From Liolophura sinensis (taxonomy: Eukaryota > Mollusca > Polyplacophora > Chitonida > Chitonidae): a stretch of DNA of 64,000 nt. Positions 47,088 through 59,860 of this stretch are shown in pieces. Positions within the stretch are counted from its first letter, which is position 1; every line of letters starts with the position of its first letter. The translations under genes were made by a program, and so were the position numbers. The notes under the pieces are model-generated. The model did not search any database. It saw only the letters and a list, made by a program, of their open reading frames with translations, and had not been told where the DNA came from. Location of the stretch: contig NC_088304.1 in assembly GCF_032854445.1 (NCBI RefSeq), positions 13,651,704 through 13,715,703 of the forward strand. The letters run 5' to 3'.

Positions 47088-47270
47088 CTTCTCCGTCCAT
47101 AAGTGGGAAGGTCTGTCAGCAACATGCGGATGGTCGTGGGTTTCCCCCGGGCTCTGCCCGGTTTCATCTCACCATAATGCTGGCCGCTGGTCGTATAAGT
47201 GAAATATTCTTGAGAACGGCCTAAAACACCAATCAAATAATAATAAAAAAACAAACAAACAAATAAATAG
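47088..47270 (+). repeat. SINE family A, 5'-truncated
   Basis: CCATAAGTGGGAAGGTCTGTC through the CGGTTTCATCTCACCATAA segment to a CAAATAATAATAAAAAAAC tail. Well conserved body. Confidence 0.85.
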
Positions 47271-48060
47271 GTATCACAAGCAATATGACTTCTGTCAGTT
47301 ATAATAGAATCGTAGTATTCTCGAGCTCACCCTGTCCATGAAGGTTAACAGATCTAACGTATGTCGTTAATCTGATGTCTTTTCTAATAAAGTACCCTTA
47401 AAAGGCGAATCCTAACCTATATGGGTCTACGGTAGATAACACAGTGAAGATCACTGAAACCCTAAACTATACGGATTGTTTTATATGGTGTATTATATTT
47501 TTATACACGCAGAAGGTCGTGTTCATTATATGACACATAAAATAAGTAATTAGGCATAAATTATAAAATAGTTTGCCTATCAAGGATGACAGGTGATAAC
47601 CTTTTCACATGTATACACCGCACGTACTTGTACGTGTACTATAAATAAACACTGTTAGTCTAAATGTAAGATTTCTTCATGGTTGGATGTATGAAAAAAT
47701 AAATGAAGAAAAAATACTGGTTTCCTACAAAAAATATTCTGTAAGTGACTGGCGTTTCTTATCATTTCGTTTTAACGAAGCTGTCTTTCATTATGGATTT
47801 TTAATTGCGCTGATAGACGTACACACTTGTATAGGTCTGTTTGTATAATTATGTTCTTTTGTGTTTGAATGTTTTTGTTTACTTCATTTCACAATGAAAA
47901 AAATATATATTACATATCCGGGTGTATATAAAAAAACTTAATGTAGGTAACTAATGTATACTTTTTATTTTAGATATACCAGTACAGGACAATGTTTTAT
48001 TTGCGCGATTTTTATGCATGTAGTCTTGAAATGTGTAGTAATTTTGTAGGCCTTCTGCTA

Positions 48061-48210
48061 ATTTTATTTATTTATTTATTTGCTTGATAGGGGGAAACCA
48101 GGCAGAGCATCTTCCCGCGCACCACCGAAAATGAAGCCATCAGGAGATGGATTTGAACTCACAGTGATCTCAATGGTGAGAGGAAAATGGATCATTGCGC
48201 TGCGGTATAA
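48061..48210 (-). repeat. SINE family A, degraded
   Basis: TTTATTTATTTATTTGCTTG tail complement, then GGGGGAAACCAGGCAGAGC and GGATTTGAACTCACAGTGA (box B complement); the middle is deleted. Confidence 0.7.
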
Positions 48211-50512
48211 AGCAGGCTAACTGCTCTAATATATAACCGAAGTATATGTACATTATACAGGTTTTCCCGGATGACGACTGTAGACCTTGGTCAATATTCT
48301 AATCCAGCTCTCTTTGCCCCGGCGGTAATCATTATTACACCATCAGATGAAATAATCTGATGTTACGTTTATTCCTGGCATGCAACGTGAAGTGGTTGGA
48401 TGATTTCTTGGGTTCAGTGTCCTGCACATTTATTTATCTTACTTTAGGCGTATAGTATATATTTCCCTTACTTACCACGGCAGCCCTCGGGAGCTCGGTG
48501 GCAATGCACGATCGACGGCGTTCTTTTGTGTGGTGTTACATGAAGTTGTCAGAAGACCACTCACCTTTCCCCACTCAGCAAGTTGATCATCGCCAATATA
48601 ACGTGTCAAAGATAATGGGTGGGTTGCTTTGGGCACTCCGGTTTCCACCCATAATGAATATACTGATCGCCATTAGTTAAATATGTTTGAAATGTGGTAC
48701 CTTTTAAGCAATAATGCCCAAAGCAGACCACCGGCCTTTTGCAAGAAACAGACCAACTTTCTAATACTTGCCTGCATGGATGTATGACGCAAACATTTTA
48801 AAATTCCCCCAAAGAGAAAATTAAGCGTGTACATTCCATCTTTTAGCAAATGATTGTCTATCTACTTGGAATATGGAGGTAGAATGTGTTCTAAATATAC
48901 ATATATTTATTGCCAGGAACGCCCATGCCGAAAACAACATTTACTAGAGGCAGTGGAATTTCAAAAATGCAAGATCTGTTCCAACCTGAGACGGGATCAA
49001 CAAGTCGCGAGTCCGAGCGATTTAAACACTCCGAAGAATCGTATACAGGCTTACAGAAAGTATATCCACACGGCCAAAAACAGACCCTTGTATATAAAGA
49101 ACACAAAAATTGTCTTTAAGTTGTTGTCTGCTTTTTAGGTATACATAGCATCTGCCATCTGTCAGATTTGGGACACAGTTCAGTTGACATAACCCAAAAC
49201 ATTCTATATTTGGTGAATATGGCTTACCATTTTTCGGTGTTGTGACATACCTGCTTGTACGTCTATGCATGTAATAATAAGGGATTCGCCATATGTCTGA
49301 TTCAAAACTCTCTGAATGTGTACATACAGTGTCACCAGATATTTATTGTTTATGGTGAAGCATGTAAACATATCTTTGCGTTATATATAGCTAAAACTGT
49401 CGTTCTATATTCTGTATAGTTACAACCCAGAAATGGCAATAAAACAATGCTACAACCTTACCTGAAAATGCGCTGTGTAACGGTGTACGTTACAATTGTC
49501 AGGCCAAAGTTTTGGGTAACTGAAGATGCGACGTCACGCTGTCTCACACTGCATGTAGTCGAAATAAGTGTATGTCTGCAAGCAATTATAATTGGCCGCC
49601 GTACACAGTTATGACGGTACAATACGCTGTAGTAAAAACCCGACGGTGACGCTTGTGTGAACATAAATTTTAAAAGCCCAGGCCCAGGGGGTAAATAGTA
49701 TAGTAGAAAGCGGAGGTACTACCGACGGTGTGATAGCTGTCGAGGAAGTAGAGCTATCAGATAACGGGAACTACGTGTGTCTTACTGCATTGGAGAATCG
49801 CTACAGCCTATCGCGTCGGAGGAAGTGTAACGCGGGTTGCACTGTTATTAGATGCGGCTATTGTTAAGCTCCGCTATAAATTGCAGAAAGGATGGGGTGA
49901 CACTGTCGCTGGCCTCAATAGGCTATCATAGTTAAATACTCTCGGTGTAATTAAACTGATGAAGAAGACAATTTGATGTTCGACATCATTAACACACGTA
50001 TGGGCCTAGACTTATGTTCACGAGAAGAACTTTATAATTATAAGTCAATTATGATAACATCCCGTGAATTATTATAATTTGGGATCCCGACGTGTAGGAT
50101 TGTCGAGTAATTTCTCTTCGTCAAGATCAATAAATTTTGTCTTCCACCAATAAGGTGTGCATATATATCTTTATGTATAACGCGTGGGAAGTTTGTAACT
50201 TACCAAAGATTTGTGGTTTACCTCAGGGGATATCGGCTTCCTCCACCCTTGAAGATGACAAGTGAAAAATTTTTTATGCCACATTCATGTGAAATGAATA
50301 AATTTAATTTGTTGCATGCTATAGAAAACATGTATATAGAAAGACGATACTGCGTGAATATGTACGTATACTTGTCGGAGGATCCTTGTGTTTGGATTAA
50401 ACTGTATACCCATTAACCTCGAATTAACATCATACTTATCCACTTTTAAATTCAGCCTTAAAAAGTAGTTACTTAAACACTGTAATTTAATATCATAGCT
50501 ACGCTTTTATGA

Positions 50513-50764
50513 CTTAATTGATCTTTTACGCCGTACTCAAGAATATTTCACGTATACGACGGTGGCCGGTTCTATGGTTAAAGAAAACCGGGCAGAGCCT
50601 GCGGAAAACCCATGACCATCAGCAGGTTGCTAGCAGACCTTCTCATGTACGGCCGGAGAGGAAGCCAGCATGAGCTGAACTCACAGCGACCGCATTGGTG
50701 AGAGACTGCAGTGCCATTGTGCCGCGCTGACGTGATAATCCCGTCTACCACGGAGGCCTCCCCC
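50513..50764 (-). repeat. SINE family A, near full length
   Basis: Exact 11-bp duplication ACGCTTTTATG at 50502-50512 and 50765-50775. Runs from TTTTACGCCGTACTCAAG to the head complement CCACGGAGGCC. Confidence 0.93.
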
Positions 50765-52405
50765 ACGCTTTTATGTTCTTTGATTTGACCATGTTTTTAT
50801 TGCATACAGGTGCGCATACGAAAATGCTTTAGTATATCTTTTTCACTAAGGATATGCCAGGATCGATCACAAAATTCCTGATATAAAATATTAGATATAA
50901 CTCAGTCAAGCCATACAATGGTTTTAATTTCCTGTCACATTGTTATCCAATACTGAATGGTGTGTTGGTAATTCGTAATCTGAATCAAGGTCGGATTCCA
51001 TGAACAAAGCCATTTCTGACTAAAGTTAAAATTTAAACCTCTTCACAGTGCTTAGTTTTTGATAGTGGAAGTTAAATTTTGGACACGTGTCTTAAGATAG
51101 TATTGATAAGTTGAACAAATTTAAATTTCTGAAGTACAAAAATGGCCTGTAAGATAACATTTCAAATTTTGACCTAAGTCAGAAATGATTTTGAGGAATG
51201 GACCCCTAAGTCCTTGCTGTCACAGCTTAGATGGCTATAACTAAGCTAAATTCATTCAAATTTGTTGGATATTCTCCTCTGGTTTCGGTATCCAGAAAAT
51301 TTTACACCGATCATTCCCATTTGCAAAATATCTGTCAGAACCTCTGTGGAATAACTTACGCAGTGTGAAGAATACCTTGTGCCCTTGGCGAAGGCATTTC
51401 ATTTTGGTTTAATGATCCGGGATTTTTTTTGACGATTTTTCCCCGTTGCTAGATTTTGTAATGAACTGACATTCTTCGATTTTGATGCACATCCTTGGCA
51501 TAAGCACCAATCCATTACCTTTTGATGGAGATGCGGACTAAAGCCTGATACAGGAATTCCATGTTCTTCGTGTTCTTCAGGTGTCATCACGTCTGTCCGC
51601 AATTTTACGGGACAATTCTGATGCATGAATATTTTGGTTAAGCTTTTTGCATAGCTTATCCTTTTCGCAAGAACCAATCCATTACAATACTAGTATGTGG
51701 TAAGGATTTTTCAATTTTTTTTAAACGATTCTTCATCATTGCCAGTTATCTTACTCTCTGGCAACAAAGTCTGAATTGAGAAATGCTTCACGCACAGATT
51801 TCGTGCACAGTTTGAGACTGACGCAATTAAGCACCAACTCATTACATTGGTGGTCATGATCTAGATTGAGATGCTTTTTGTCGTGCGCACGAGACCCGGC
51901 TCACTGTCCTTAGACATCTATATATACTTGTTTAGCTCTGAAACCGGTTGGCCATGTTCCCAGCTTAGCTTCCAGATTAACCATTGTTTCTAAAAGCTAA
52001 GCCGGGAAGAATGAAACAGATCTCAGATCAATACTTGTCACACATCATTCATATAGACACTCAATGATGCATCTTTTTAAAAGCGACAAACTAAGTGTAA
52101 CGAACAATGGATTATATGCTTGTGTTCATCCATAGTTCCAGAACTTGTATAAATATAAATAACTGAGCCAACAATTAAGTGTTTAATTGTTTAAAGGAAT
52201 AAGGATAGACTACATTTTTATACAGACAATCCGGCCCGCCCATACATCCATTCGCGTACTCACGTACATAAAATGTATACACTGCCTGCATGATCCCATG
52301 TGGCATGCGTATATCACACTTGCCAGTCCGTAAATTTGTTCGTGTGAATTAGTTTTATGCATCGTATAAACATAAGAAAAAGAGAGAAACGTCCAAGAAT
52401 AATGA

Positions 52406-52692
52406 TTGAGCGGGTAAATGCTTGGGGTTTAACGTCGTACTTAACAATTTTTCAATAATATGACAACGAAGGAATCCCAAGAGTGCATCTAATGTGCTTC
52501 CTTGTTGCAGGACGGATTTCCTCTGCTCTTTTTGTCAACCAGTCGTTGCATTATCCCCTTTATGCTGAACGTCAAGTGAGGAAGCTACAGCTCCCTTTTT
52601 TAAGGTCTTTGGTGTGACTCGACCCAGGATTGACCCTGGATCTACTGCTCCTGAAGTGGACGCTCTACCAACTGTACTATCGGGGCCGGTCT
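52406..52692 (-). repeat. SINE family B
   Basis: Exact 11-bp duplication AAGAATAATGA at 52395-52405 and 52693-52703. Runs from GCTTGGGGTTTAACGTCGT to the tRNA head complement (CTACCAACTGTACTATCGG), with an internal deletion. Confidence 0.92.
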
Positions 52693-52804
52693 AAGAATAA
52701 TGAACACCAAATTCCACATCTTTGTGCTATATCTTGGACCTAAATTTCTTTCGGCCATATAGAAGGCTTTCACTCATTCACTAAATCAATCAGTGAGTAT
52801 AAAG

Positions 52805-52920
52805 GCTCATCCAAACAATTTATTCACAAAACGTGCAGAGCGTCTATGCCACGTCATATATAGCTCATCCAAACAATTTATTCACAAAACGTGCAGAGCG
52901 TCTATGCCACGTCATATATA
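52805..52920. repeat. Perfect 58-bp direct duplication
   Basis: The segment beginning GCTCATCCAAACAATTTATT at 52805 recurs at 52863 with no difference seen over 58 bp. A very recent tandem duplication or an assembly stutter. Confidence 0.93.
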
Positions 52921-53447
52921 AAGCCCATGCGTACTTGTTTACATTTATTGATTTCATTGACATTAAACGTTGTAGTCAAATATATTTCATTTATTTTACG
53001 GTAGACAATAAGGTAAACGCACAGAACACTGTCAAAATCATCCCTTCACCAATCACCCACATGTCTACATATGAACTATACGCACTACAGCACGTGTAGC
53101 CTACCTAGCCTATGAGCGCATTTTAACCGACAGAACAGTTACCATGTTTTTATTTATATATACACTGAATTATTTTACAGCATCAGCCACAGAACCAATC
53201 TTACAATGTCAACAAGTATAAAAGAAAACTGTAATATCCGTGCGGTAGCATATTTTATACATAACGTGCCTTTGCATGTGTTGAACTTTTGGTACCGCTA
53301 TCTATATATATACTAAGGTGAGAAAGGTGAGGAAATCTTCTTTGATAACATCTGTATGCGAACAGGCCGGCTGGCCACGAGAGTGTTGATAACAAACAGT
53401 TCACTTCGACCAAGTCCAACTTAATAACAAAATAATATATACTGTAA

Positions 53448-53615
53448 ATGGCCTAAAATTTTGGCCAGTTTTTTTTTTTAAAGAGACATATAAACATAAT
53501 AAAAATTTATACATTTGGTGCTGAAACTTACATTTTCAAGTAGGATATCACCCTACTTTCCAAACCAACCATCAAACAACTTTCTATTAGGTCAATGGGG
53601 CTCTGAGAATCACAC
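53448..53615 (+). repeat. Dispersed repeat E, copy 3
   Basis: ATGGCCTAAAATTTTGGCC start, TTTGGTGCTGAAACTTACAT core and ATCACCCTACTTTCC end, matching the copy at 627. Confidence 0.7.
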
Positions 53616-54444
53616 TCTACAAATCTGTTGATTAAACTATCCTGTTATCACAACATAATATATGTAGTATACAAAATAGTATCATGCCAGTCTAATACAG
53701 TCTTTATATTGAATTAAAACAGAGCATGTGTGCTATATATTTAACAGAATAATACAACAGACTGTCTGTCAAATTAAGATATTATTAATTATTAATTTAA
53801 TGTCATTTATATAATTTATTATAATATACAACCAGTGCTCGTTGTTAATATTTTTTGTTTTAGGTATAATTAATATTGATAACAATGTACTGTATACTAT
53901 TTCAAGCATGGGACAGAGTAAACCTTCGCGAAGTACTTATTTCAATGGAATCTCAGTAAATGTATTTGTTTGATTTGATTCAATCTCAGTGGTGCCTGTT
54001 TTACCTGGGACTAATGTAACATATTATATTTATATTAGTCCAAAGTTTTACTCAGTACTTAAGAATATTTCGCTTATATACACCGGCCAGCGTTGTAGTG
54101 AGAGGACTCCGTGAAGTAGGATTTCTAAATGTTAACTTGCTTATATGACAACGAAGCCTAACGAGGTTTAGAATCGAAGTACATCTGTCATATCAGATAA
54201 TGTATTGATGAAATCAAACGCCCGGTGACTTCGTCTTTGCATGGCTTCTGTGCAAGATTGCTTTTCCAGGAAGCAATCCCTAAGAATGTCTGGTGTATGA
54301 ACAGTTCTGAATGACAATCGCCCACGATGCCTTTGTTTAGAACATTCCCAACACATGTTTGATTGATTGGTTTATACGAGCTGCTACATAGCGGAATATC
54401 GTGGTCTCAGTCTAGTTTTCTGGAGATTGTAAGAGGTGTAAGAT

Positions 54445-54840
54445 CATCCGAGCTGCATGTATATTTATATTGTTTATTTGACTCCTGCTTACCACCAAAG
54501 TGATGAATTTTTCACTTGTGCGATGTCATGTCAAGTTTATGGGATAGAAGAAATCAGAGTGCCCGCGGGAAAAAACACCGACCTTTGGGTAGCATGTTGC
54601 TCTGACGAACTTGCACACCCTTTTTGGTATAGACAAGTACGCCATATTGGTGGAAGCAAATGTTTGTCTGCACAAACAATCACATGAGCGACCTCGACCG
54701 CGTATTGTCACTATAATTAAGCCCCCTACAAGCAGCAAGAGTGGGTGAATCTACAAATTCCCTATCAAAGGCCGGTTTCGAACCAGCGCCTCTCGTTTGG
54801 AAGGCAACTTTTAACCACTAGAACTCGACCTGTTTCCCTA
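54445..54840 (-). repeat. SINE family C, full length
   Basis: On the minus strand the head carries an exact box B consensus, GGTTCGAAACC (complement near 54773), and a TAGTGGTTAAAAGTTGCC stretch. The body has CCGACCTTTGGGTAGCATG and the tail end GATGAATTTTTCACTTGTGC on the plus strand. The head resembles a tRNA but lacks a complete cloverleaf, so it is not called a tRNA gene. Confidence 0.65.
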
Positions 54841-55788
54841 CATAGCCTATGCATGTCTGAACGACATCTTTTTTTTTTTTATTAAAAGTCGCTAAATTTA
54901 AGATCCGGGACAAGACCAATGTATGGTTGTACTTAAGGGGTAATATTTACTCATTTATTCATCAGGGTTTAATCCGGAACTAAATTTTACACTACTGCGA
55001 TTATGTCCATTTAATTTGTGGAGGAAATCGCATATGCCTATACATGTAGGCATACCTGAAAAATTGTCTAGGTACAAATTAATTAACTGAATATAGTTTT
55101 TTTTTTACTCCGAAAGCACGAACAAACAACTGATTAATTAGAACTATATGACAAACTGTCGATATTGATAACTAATCAGGCGATCATTGAATCATCACAG
55201 TTCTATAATTGCATGCATGCCTTCACATATCCTCGACAGTCCCTGTAAAAAGTTCAAATAACACTGATGTGATATGTGTAGGCCTTTGTGTGCTAAAGGC
55301 TATGTGCATATATAGCTATATAGGCATGGAGGACTATGGACATCATGCGTACATGTACATAACTGGGTAGTTTTAAAGGCCTATACATCTAATACCGGTG
55401 ATTAAACCAGCTTAAGGCATCAAGAAACTAACTCGCTTTATTTTACTGAACCGTTACTACAAGGGTAACATATAGGCTTTGTCCAGATATAGATACATGT
55501 ATATCTAAACCCCTTAAAAATACGCTCAGACAGCAGCTAGCCCAAACCTCAGCTAGCTGGTATTTACAAAATTGTGTTTATACCGGTAGGCCAACTGTAA
55601 AAAAAATATTTATTTTTTTTCATTTATGATTACTTCTCTATGTCAAAAAATGTTAAATTTCAATGTTTTTTCTACTGACCAAAGAAATGTAGTAACACAA
55701 GATAATTGAGGTTTATACACGACGGTGTCATGTTTGTGTTCCTACGACGCGTTTTTTCTCGATTTTCTTTACTTTTAATACAACCAAG

Positions 55789-58700
55789 ATGGCAGCGTCC
55801 AGGGCGGTGAAAATTCAGCGTGTCAAAATATGTTTTCTACTCTTGTGCGCCATAGGAATTTTTGCTTCTCTTTATGCATACCATGTGGAGGTGTCAAAGG
55901 AACGGGATGGATCGTACAAAGCCATGTGTGACATAAGCGCCTACATCAGCTGTTCTAAAGTGTTCACATCCAGGTAAAGAATGGACACTGTGCGTGCCGG
56001 TCAGCTGTGTAACAACAACAACAACAACATCACCTGTTGTAGCAGTATCCAAGGACAACTGTACATCCGATCATTTCTTCCAGTTTCACTCGGTATTTAT
56101 ACGTTGAGGGAAGTAGTGGTTGAGAGAGGGTCAGCCGTAAATTAGAAACAAATAAGGTGACAAATTTGAACCAATGAATGGAGCATTGTTTTACTTACTA
56201 GTACTCAATGTTACTACCGTAATTTACATACCGTTCTCATCTCGATCCATAGTTTAGTATAGCAGTAATTTTGGTATCTGTAATCTCTATGCTTCATCAT
56301 TTGAGGTTTTGTACTGTTTGGCCTGCAATATGTTTCAAACTTCAATCAAATCAGTTATGAAACTGAAACTAGAAAATGTCTAATTTTTTCACAGTGTGTT
56401 GATAATTGATATGAGACACTTTGATTGTAAAGTGTCACTGGACTGAAGACCACAGGCACTAATCTCTAATAAGTAAGGTTGTCTCTTCAAGTCAATTTGA
56501 TCTGTTTAGATCAATTTACTGAATTCTTAAATATGTGAGGTGTGAGGTCATCTTTTTGTTTCAGTCATAAAGAGGACTGTATAGAACAAACGTAGAATAA
56601 TGACAACAATAGACCAAGTGCATGTCTGTATCAATAAAGTTTTAAAAGCATACCTTTTGTTTTCATTTTTTATAATGTTGCATAACAGGGATATCACACG
56701 GTTAGGGCTGGCCCCGATAGCACAGTTGGTAGGGCGTCCGCTTCGGGAGCAGTAGATCCAGGATCAGTCCTGGGTCAAGTCATACCTAAGACTTTAAAAG
56801 AGGAAGTTGTAACTTCCTCGCTTGGGGTTCAGCATGAAGGGGATAGTGCAATGACTGGTTGACCCGTATCAGAATAATGGCTCGGTCGGGGCGGCTTATT
56901 TACCTTAGGTAAGTCGTCTCACTGAAGCAGCACTAGATAAAAGAGCAGTGGAAGTCCGTCCTGCGACAAGGAGGTACATTACATATACCCTAAGGATTCC
57001 TTCGTCCTCATATGACTGAAAAATTGTTGAGTACGACGTTAAACCCCAAGCACTCAGTCACAGGGTTAGGGTTGAGAAGTATTGCTTGCCAAGGGTATCA
57101 ACAATTAGCTGGCGAAGACAGACTCCGCCCGTCTCCTTCTGAAGCTGTGAAAAACATCTCAGAGCAGCATCTATGGCTTTTTTTGCATTCTTGCTGTCCT
57201 TTGCGTCTAATACATACTACAAATCATCAGCGCTCAACACCTTCAACCGCGGTGGGTCTGTTATTTTAACAGATTCTCGGTGACTTGTCAGAAACAATGA
57301 CTATCAAAACAGCGACTCTCAAAGCAGCCGGCAGATGTGATGTAATACAACACAAAGGGGAGACTACATAAGACACAACCAAAACTAAACGTGATTTGTT
57401 TTTTTAATGGCCTCACAGCGTGCAAGGTCACGAAATGCTGAATCCCATGTCACATGATATTATTCAATGGGGACCATAAATTTATGTTAGGTATAATAGT
57501 GCTTGTTGTACATTGGTGTAGCTCAGAGCTTTTATGCTTGTGATATGTTGCCGTTTCTCTTACTTTTACTGTAAGACCCTTTTTTCATTTGGACGTTGGT
57601 GCCTGAAATAAAGCATTATTATTATTATTATTATTGTGACACTTCATAACAAGCAAAGTTTTGTACGTTGAAAAAACTAAAGCCCCACTATGTTATCGAT
57701 TTAACTAATCAGACGCAAGTTATTTTTGTAACCTGAGAAGACAGCTGTTTCAGCTGATGTCACCATAACCCAGTTTTGCCTTTTATCCCTTTGAGATACA
57801 CGTACCCTATGGTGCCCTGGAAAAGGGATAATCTAAAATCCTCTTATATTCAATCATTTGCATCACATTTTCTTGTTTCAGATACGGACGGGGATTTGGC
57901 ATACTTGATCGTTTCGTAGCCAAAGACAGCATAATAAACCAGCCTAACTCAGTATTTGGACTTGCATTTTACACATTCCATGTGTCTTTAGGTATGGCCT
58001 TTTGTTTATAATGTAGTTTATGGCTGTTAAAGTACATTTTAGTAGTTTGGTATCTGGTTTGGCTAATGAACAACAATTTCATGATGTTTGATATATTTAT
58101 GTACTATCATTCCAGATCTTTCTGGGTTTTTTTGGGGGTATTTTGAATTGCTGCCTTCTATGATTTTCCGTATTTTTTTTTTCTTTTTTGTGTCCACATG
58201 ACTTAAAGTATACTGCAGTTATTTTTACAGATATACTGTATTTCTCCTAAAGGTTGGTGTGCTAAAATGCATATAAAGGCCGTAAAATGATACTTTTGAT
58301 GACAACACACAAATTTTTATGGTGACAAAATTAATCAGATTTCACCCCCCCAAAAATTGTAAGTGTTTGAAGCTATTAGACTCGAGCTAAATGTGTCACT
58401 TGAAAAATGCTTAACTTTAGGTGAAATACAGTATTACGATAAATGACCTAAAATTTCGCCCGTTTCTGAGGTGCACAATTTGTCTGATCTTAGAAAGCTG
58501 TTTTGAGGTTTGTTTGGAAGTTAGGATGATTTCAGCACCACGAGTAATATTTTTATGGTTTTTATCTGTCATAATAATTTGGTCTGTTGTTTCCTGTTTA
58601 AAGATTTTGTCTGACTGTGTCACTGAGGTCGTATCAGAGATGGAGAATATTTCTTTCTGTCGTAAGAGATATTTTCACCTTTTTCTTTTCAGCCTTCTCC

Positions 58701-58919
58701 CAAACTCCGGCTTCGGCTGCCGTTCAGATTGGGTTTTCCGTTGTAGCCAACTTAGGATCCATCTACCTGGCCTACATTTTGTACTTTATATTACAAGATT
58801 TCTGCGTGGTCTGCGTGTCTATGTATGTCATCAATGCTCTAATCCTCGCCACCTCCATCATCAAGTTTAAAATCCTCGTTAACCAGGTGATTAAAGATAG
58901 CAAGAAGAAAAGAGGATAA
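55789..58919 (+). CDS. VKORC1L1: Vitamin K epoxide reductase family gene, copy 2 (VKORC1L1-like), three exons, intact
   Basis: Exons 55789-55973, 57882-57991, 58693-58919, GT-AG, phases 2 and 1; 522 nt, 173 aa. Catalytic cysteines are all present: loop Cys47 and Cys55 ([10 protein letters not shown]) and the CXXC pair Cys136 and Cys139 ([10 protein letters not shown]). They match human VKORC1 Cys43, 51, 132 and 135 with a constant offset of 4. Asn84 (NQPN) and Tyr143 match Asn80 and Tyr139, which lie in the vitamin K/warfarin site (family knowledge). [23 protein letters not shown] and LAYILYFIL are closer to VKORC1L1 than to VKORC1 as I recall them, but this could be a pre-duplication VKOR. 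Four hydrophobic helices are visible, and the basic tail (DSKKKRG) suits the cytosolic end of an ER protein. Intron 1 carries a family B SINE. Copy 1 lies about 10 kb away, divergently transcribed. Confidence 0.94.
56708..57059 (+). repeat. SINE family B, full length, VKOR copy 2 intron 1
   Basis: tRNA-like head GATAGCACAGTTGGTAGGGC, the CGTCCGCTTCGGGAGCAG anticodon-like region, body and a CACTCAGTCAC tail. Flanks with GGTTAGGG on both sides suggest a duplication. Confidence 0.88.
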
Positions 58920-59194
58920 AGAACGCACAGTATTGGTTTGTTTTGTGAAATCAGGAATGATGAAATGACTTCCACTCTGTGCTCATAAGCCCAACCTAAA
59001 CACAGGTTGTCATGGTGATGGGCTACTTTATAATATGTCATTCCTGGTCATTGCTGTATCATCTCTGACAAATAATACTCATCTGGTCTAAGGAAATTTG
59101 AAACTTTCACGTGCACAGTTATGACACATGATGTGCTCTTTAGTGATTAAGGAGAGTCTCTGTTCAGAACTGTTCTTCTTAGACTGCCTAATGA

Positions 59195-59860
59195 TGGAGA
59201 TTGATGCTTTGTAAAATGTAAACATGGAGAGTGATGCTTTGTAAAATGTAAACATGGAGAGTAATGATTTGTAAAATGTAAACATGGAGAGTGATGATTT
59301 GTAAAATGTAAACATGGAGAGTGATGATTTGTAAAATGAAAACGTGGAGAGTGATGCTTTGTAAAATGTAAACATGGAGAGTGATGATTTGTAAAATGTA
59401 AACATGGAGAGTAATGCTTTGTAAAATGTAAACATGGAGAGTGATAATTTGTAAAATGTAAACATGGAGAGTGATAATTTGTAAAATGTAAACATGGAGA
59501 GTGATGATTTGTAAAATGTAAACATGGAGAGTAATGCTTTGTAAAATGTAAACATGGAGAGTGATGCTTAGTAAAATGTAAACATGGAGAGTGATGATTT
59601 GTAAAATGTAAACATGGAGAGTGATGATTTATAAAATGTAAATATGGAGAGTGATGGTTTATAAAATGTAAACATGGAGAGTGATGATTTGTAAAATGTA
59701 AACATGGAGAGTGATGCTTAGTAAAATGTAAACATGGAGAGTGATGCTTAGTAAAATGTAAACATGTAAACATGGAGAGTGATGATTTGTAAAACATGGA
59801 GAGTGATGGTTTATAAAATGTAAACATGGAGAGTGATAATTTGTAAAATGTAAACGTCAG
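59195..59860. repeat. 30-bp tandem repeat, about 22 copies
   Basis: The unit is GATGATTTGTAAAATGTAAA followed by CATGGAGAGT. Variants are GATGCTT, GATAATTT and GATGGTTT. The period is a multiple of 3 and stop-free on the minus strand, giving open frames of 155 and 250 codons that are artefacts of the array. A local irregularity of 9 bp and a short unit occur near 59760-59810. Confidence 0.97.

Larger units (their letters stand above)
45804..55788. other. 10-kb divergent interval between the two VKOR genes; no coding exon found
   Basis: Holds a (TA)n tract and foldback at 45953-46117, SINEs of families A, B and C, and a 58-bp direct duplication at 52805-52920. The sequence at 49452-49470 reads on the minus strand as GCATTTTCAG then GTAAGG, a possible donor. 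An acceptor-like TTACTTTCAG lies at about 45861-45870, so an untranslated first exon of VKOR copy 1 near 49460-49680 is possible but unproven. Open frames at 48854-49270 and 51399-51677 match nothing I recognise. Confidence 0.6.

Noticed and set aside
48854-49270. Cluster of overlapping open frames on both strands
   Set aside because: Short, overlapping in several frames, no homology recognised and no convincing splice sites.
51399-51677. 92-codon minus-strand open frame with a DWCLCQGC motif
   Set aside because: The Cys motif is suggestive of a zinc-binding fragment, but there is no wider match, no splice support and no neighbouring exon. Left unannotated.
58421-58870. 149-codon open frame overlapping VKOR copy 2 exon 3
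   Set aside because: It runs in another frame through intron 2 and exon 3. The spliced VKOR frame has clear homology and this one has none.
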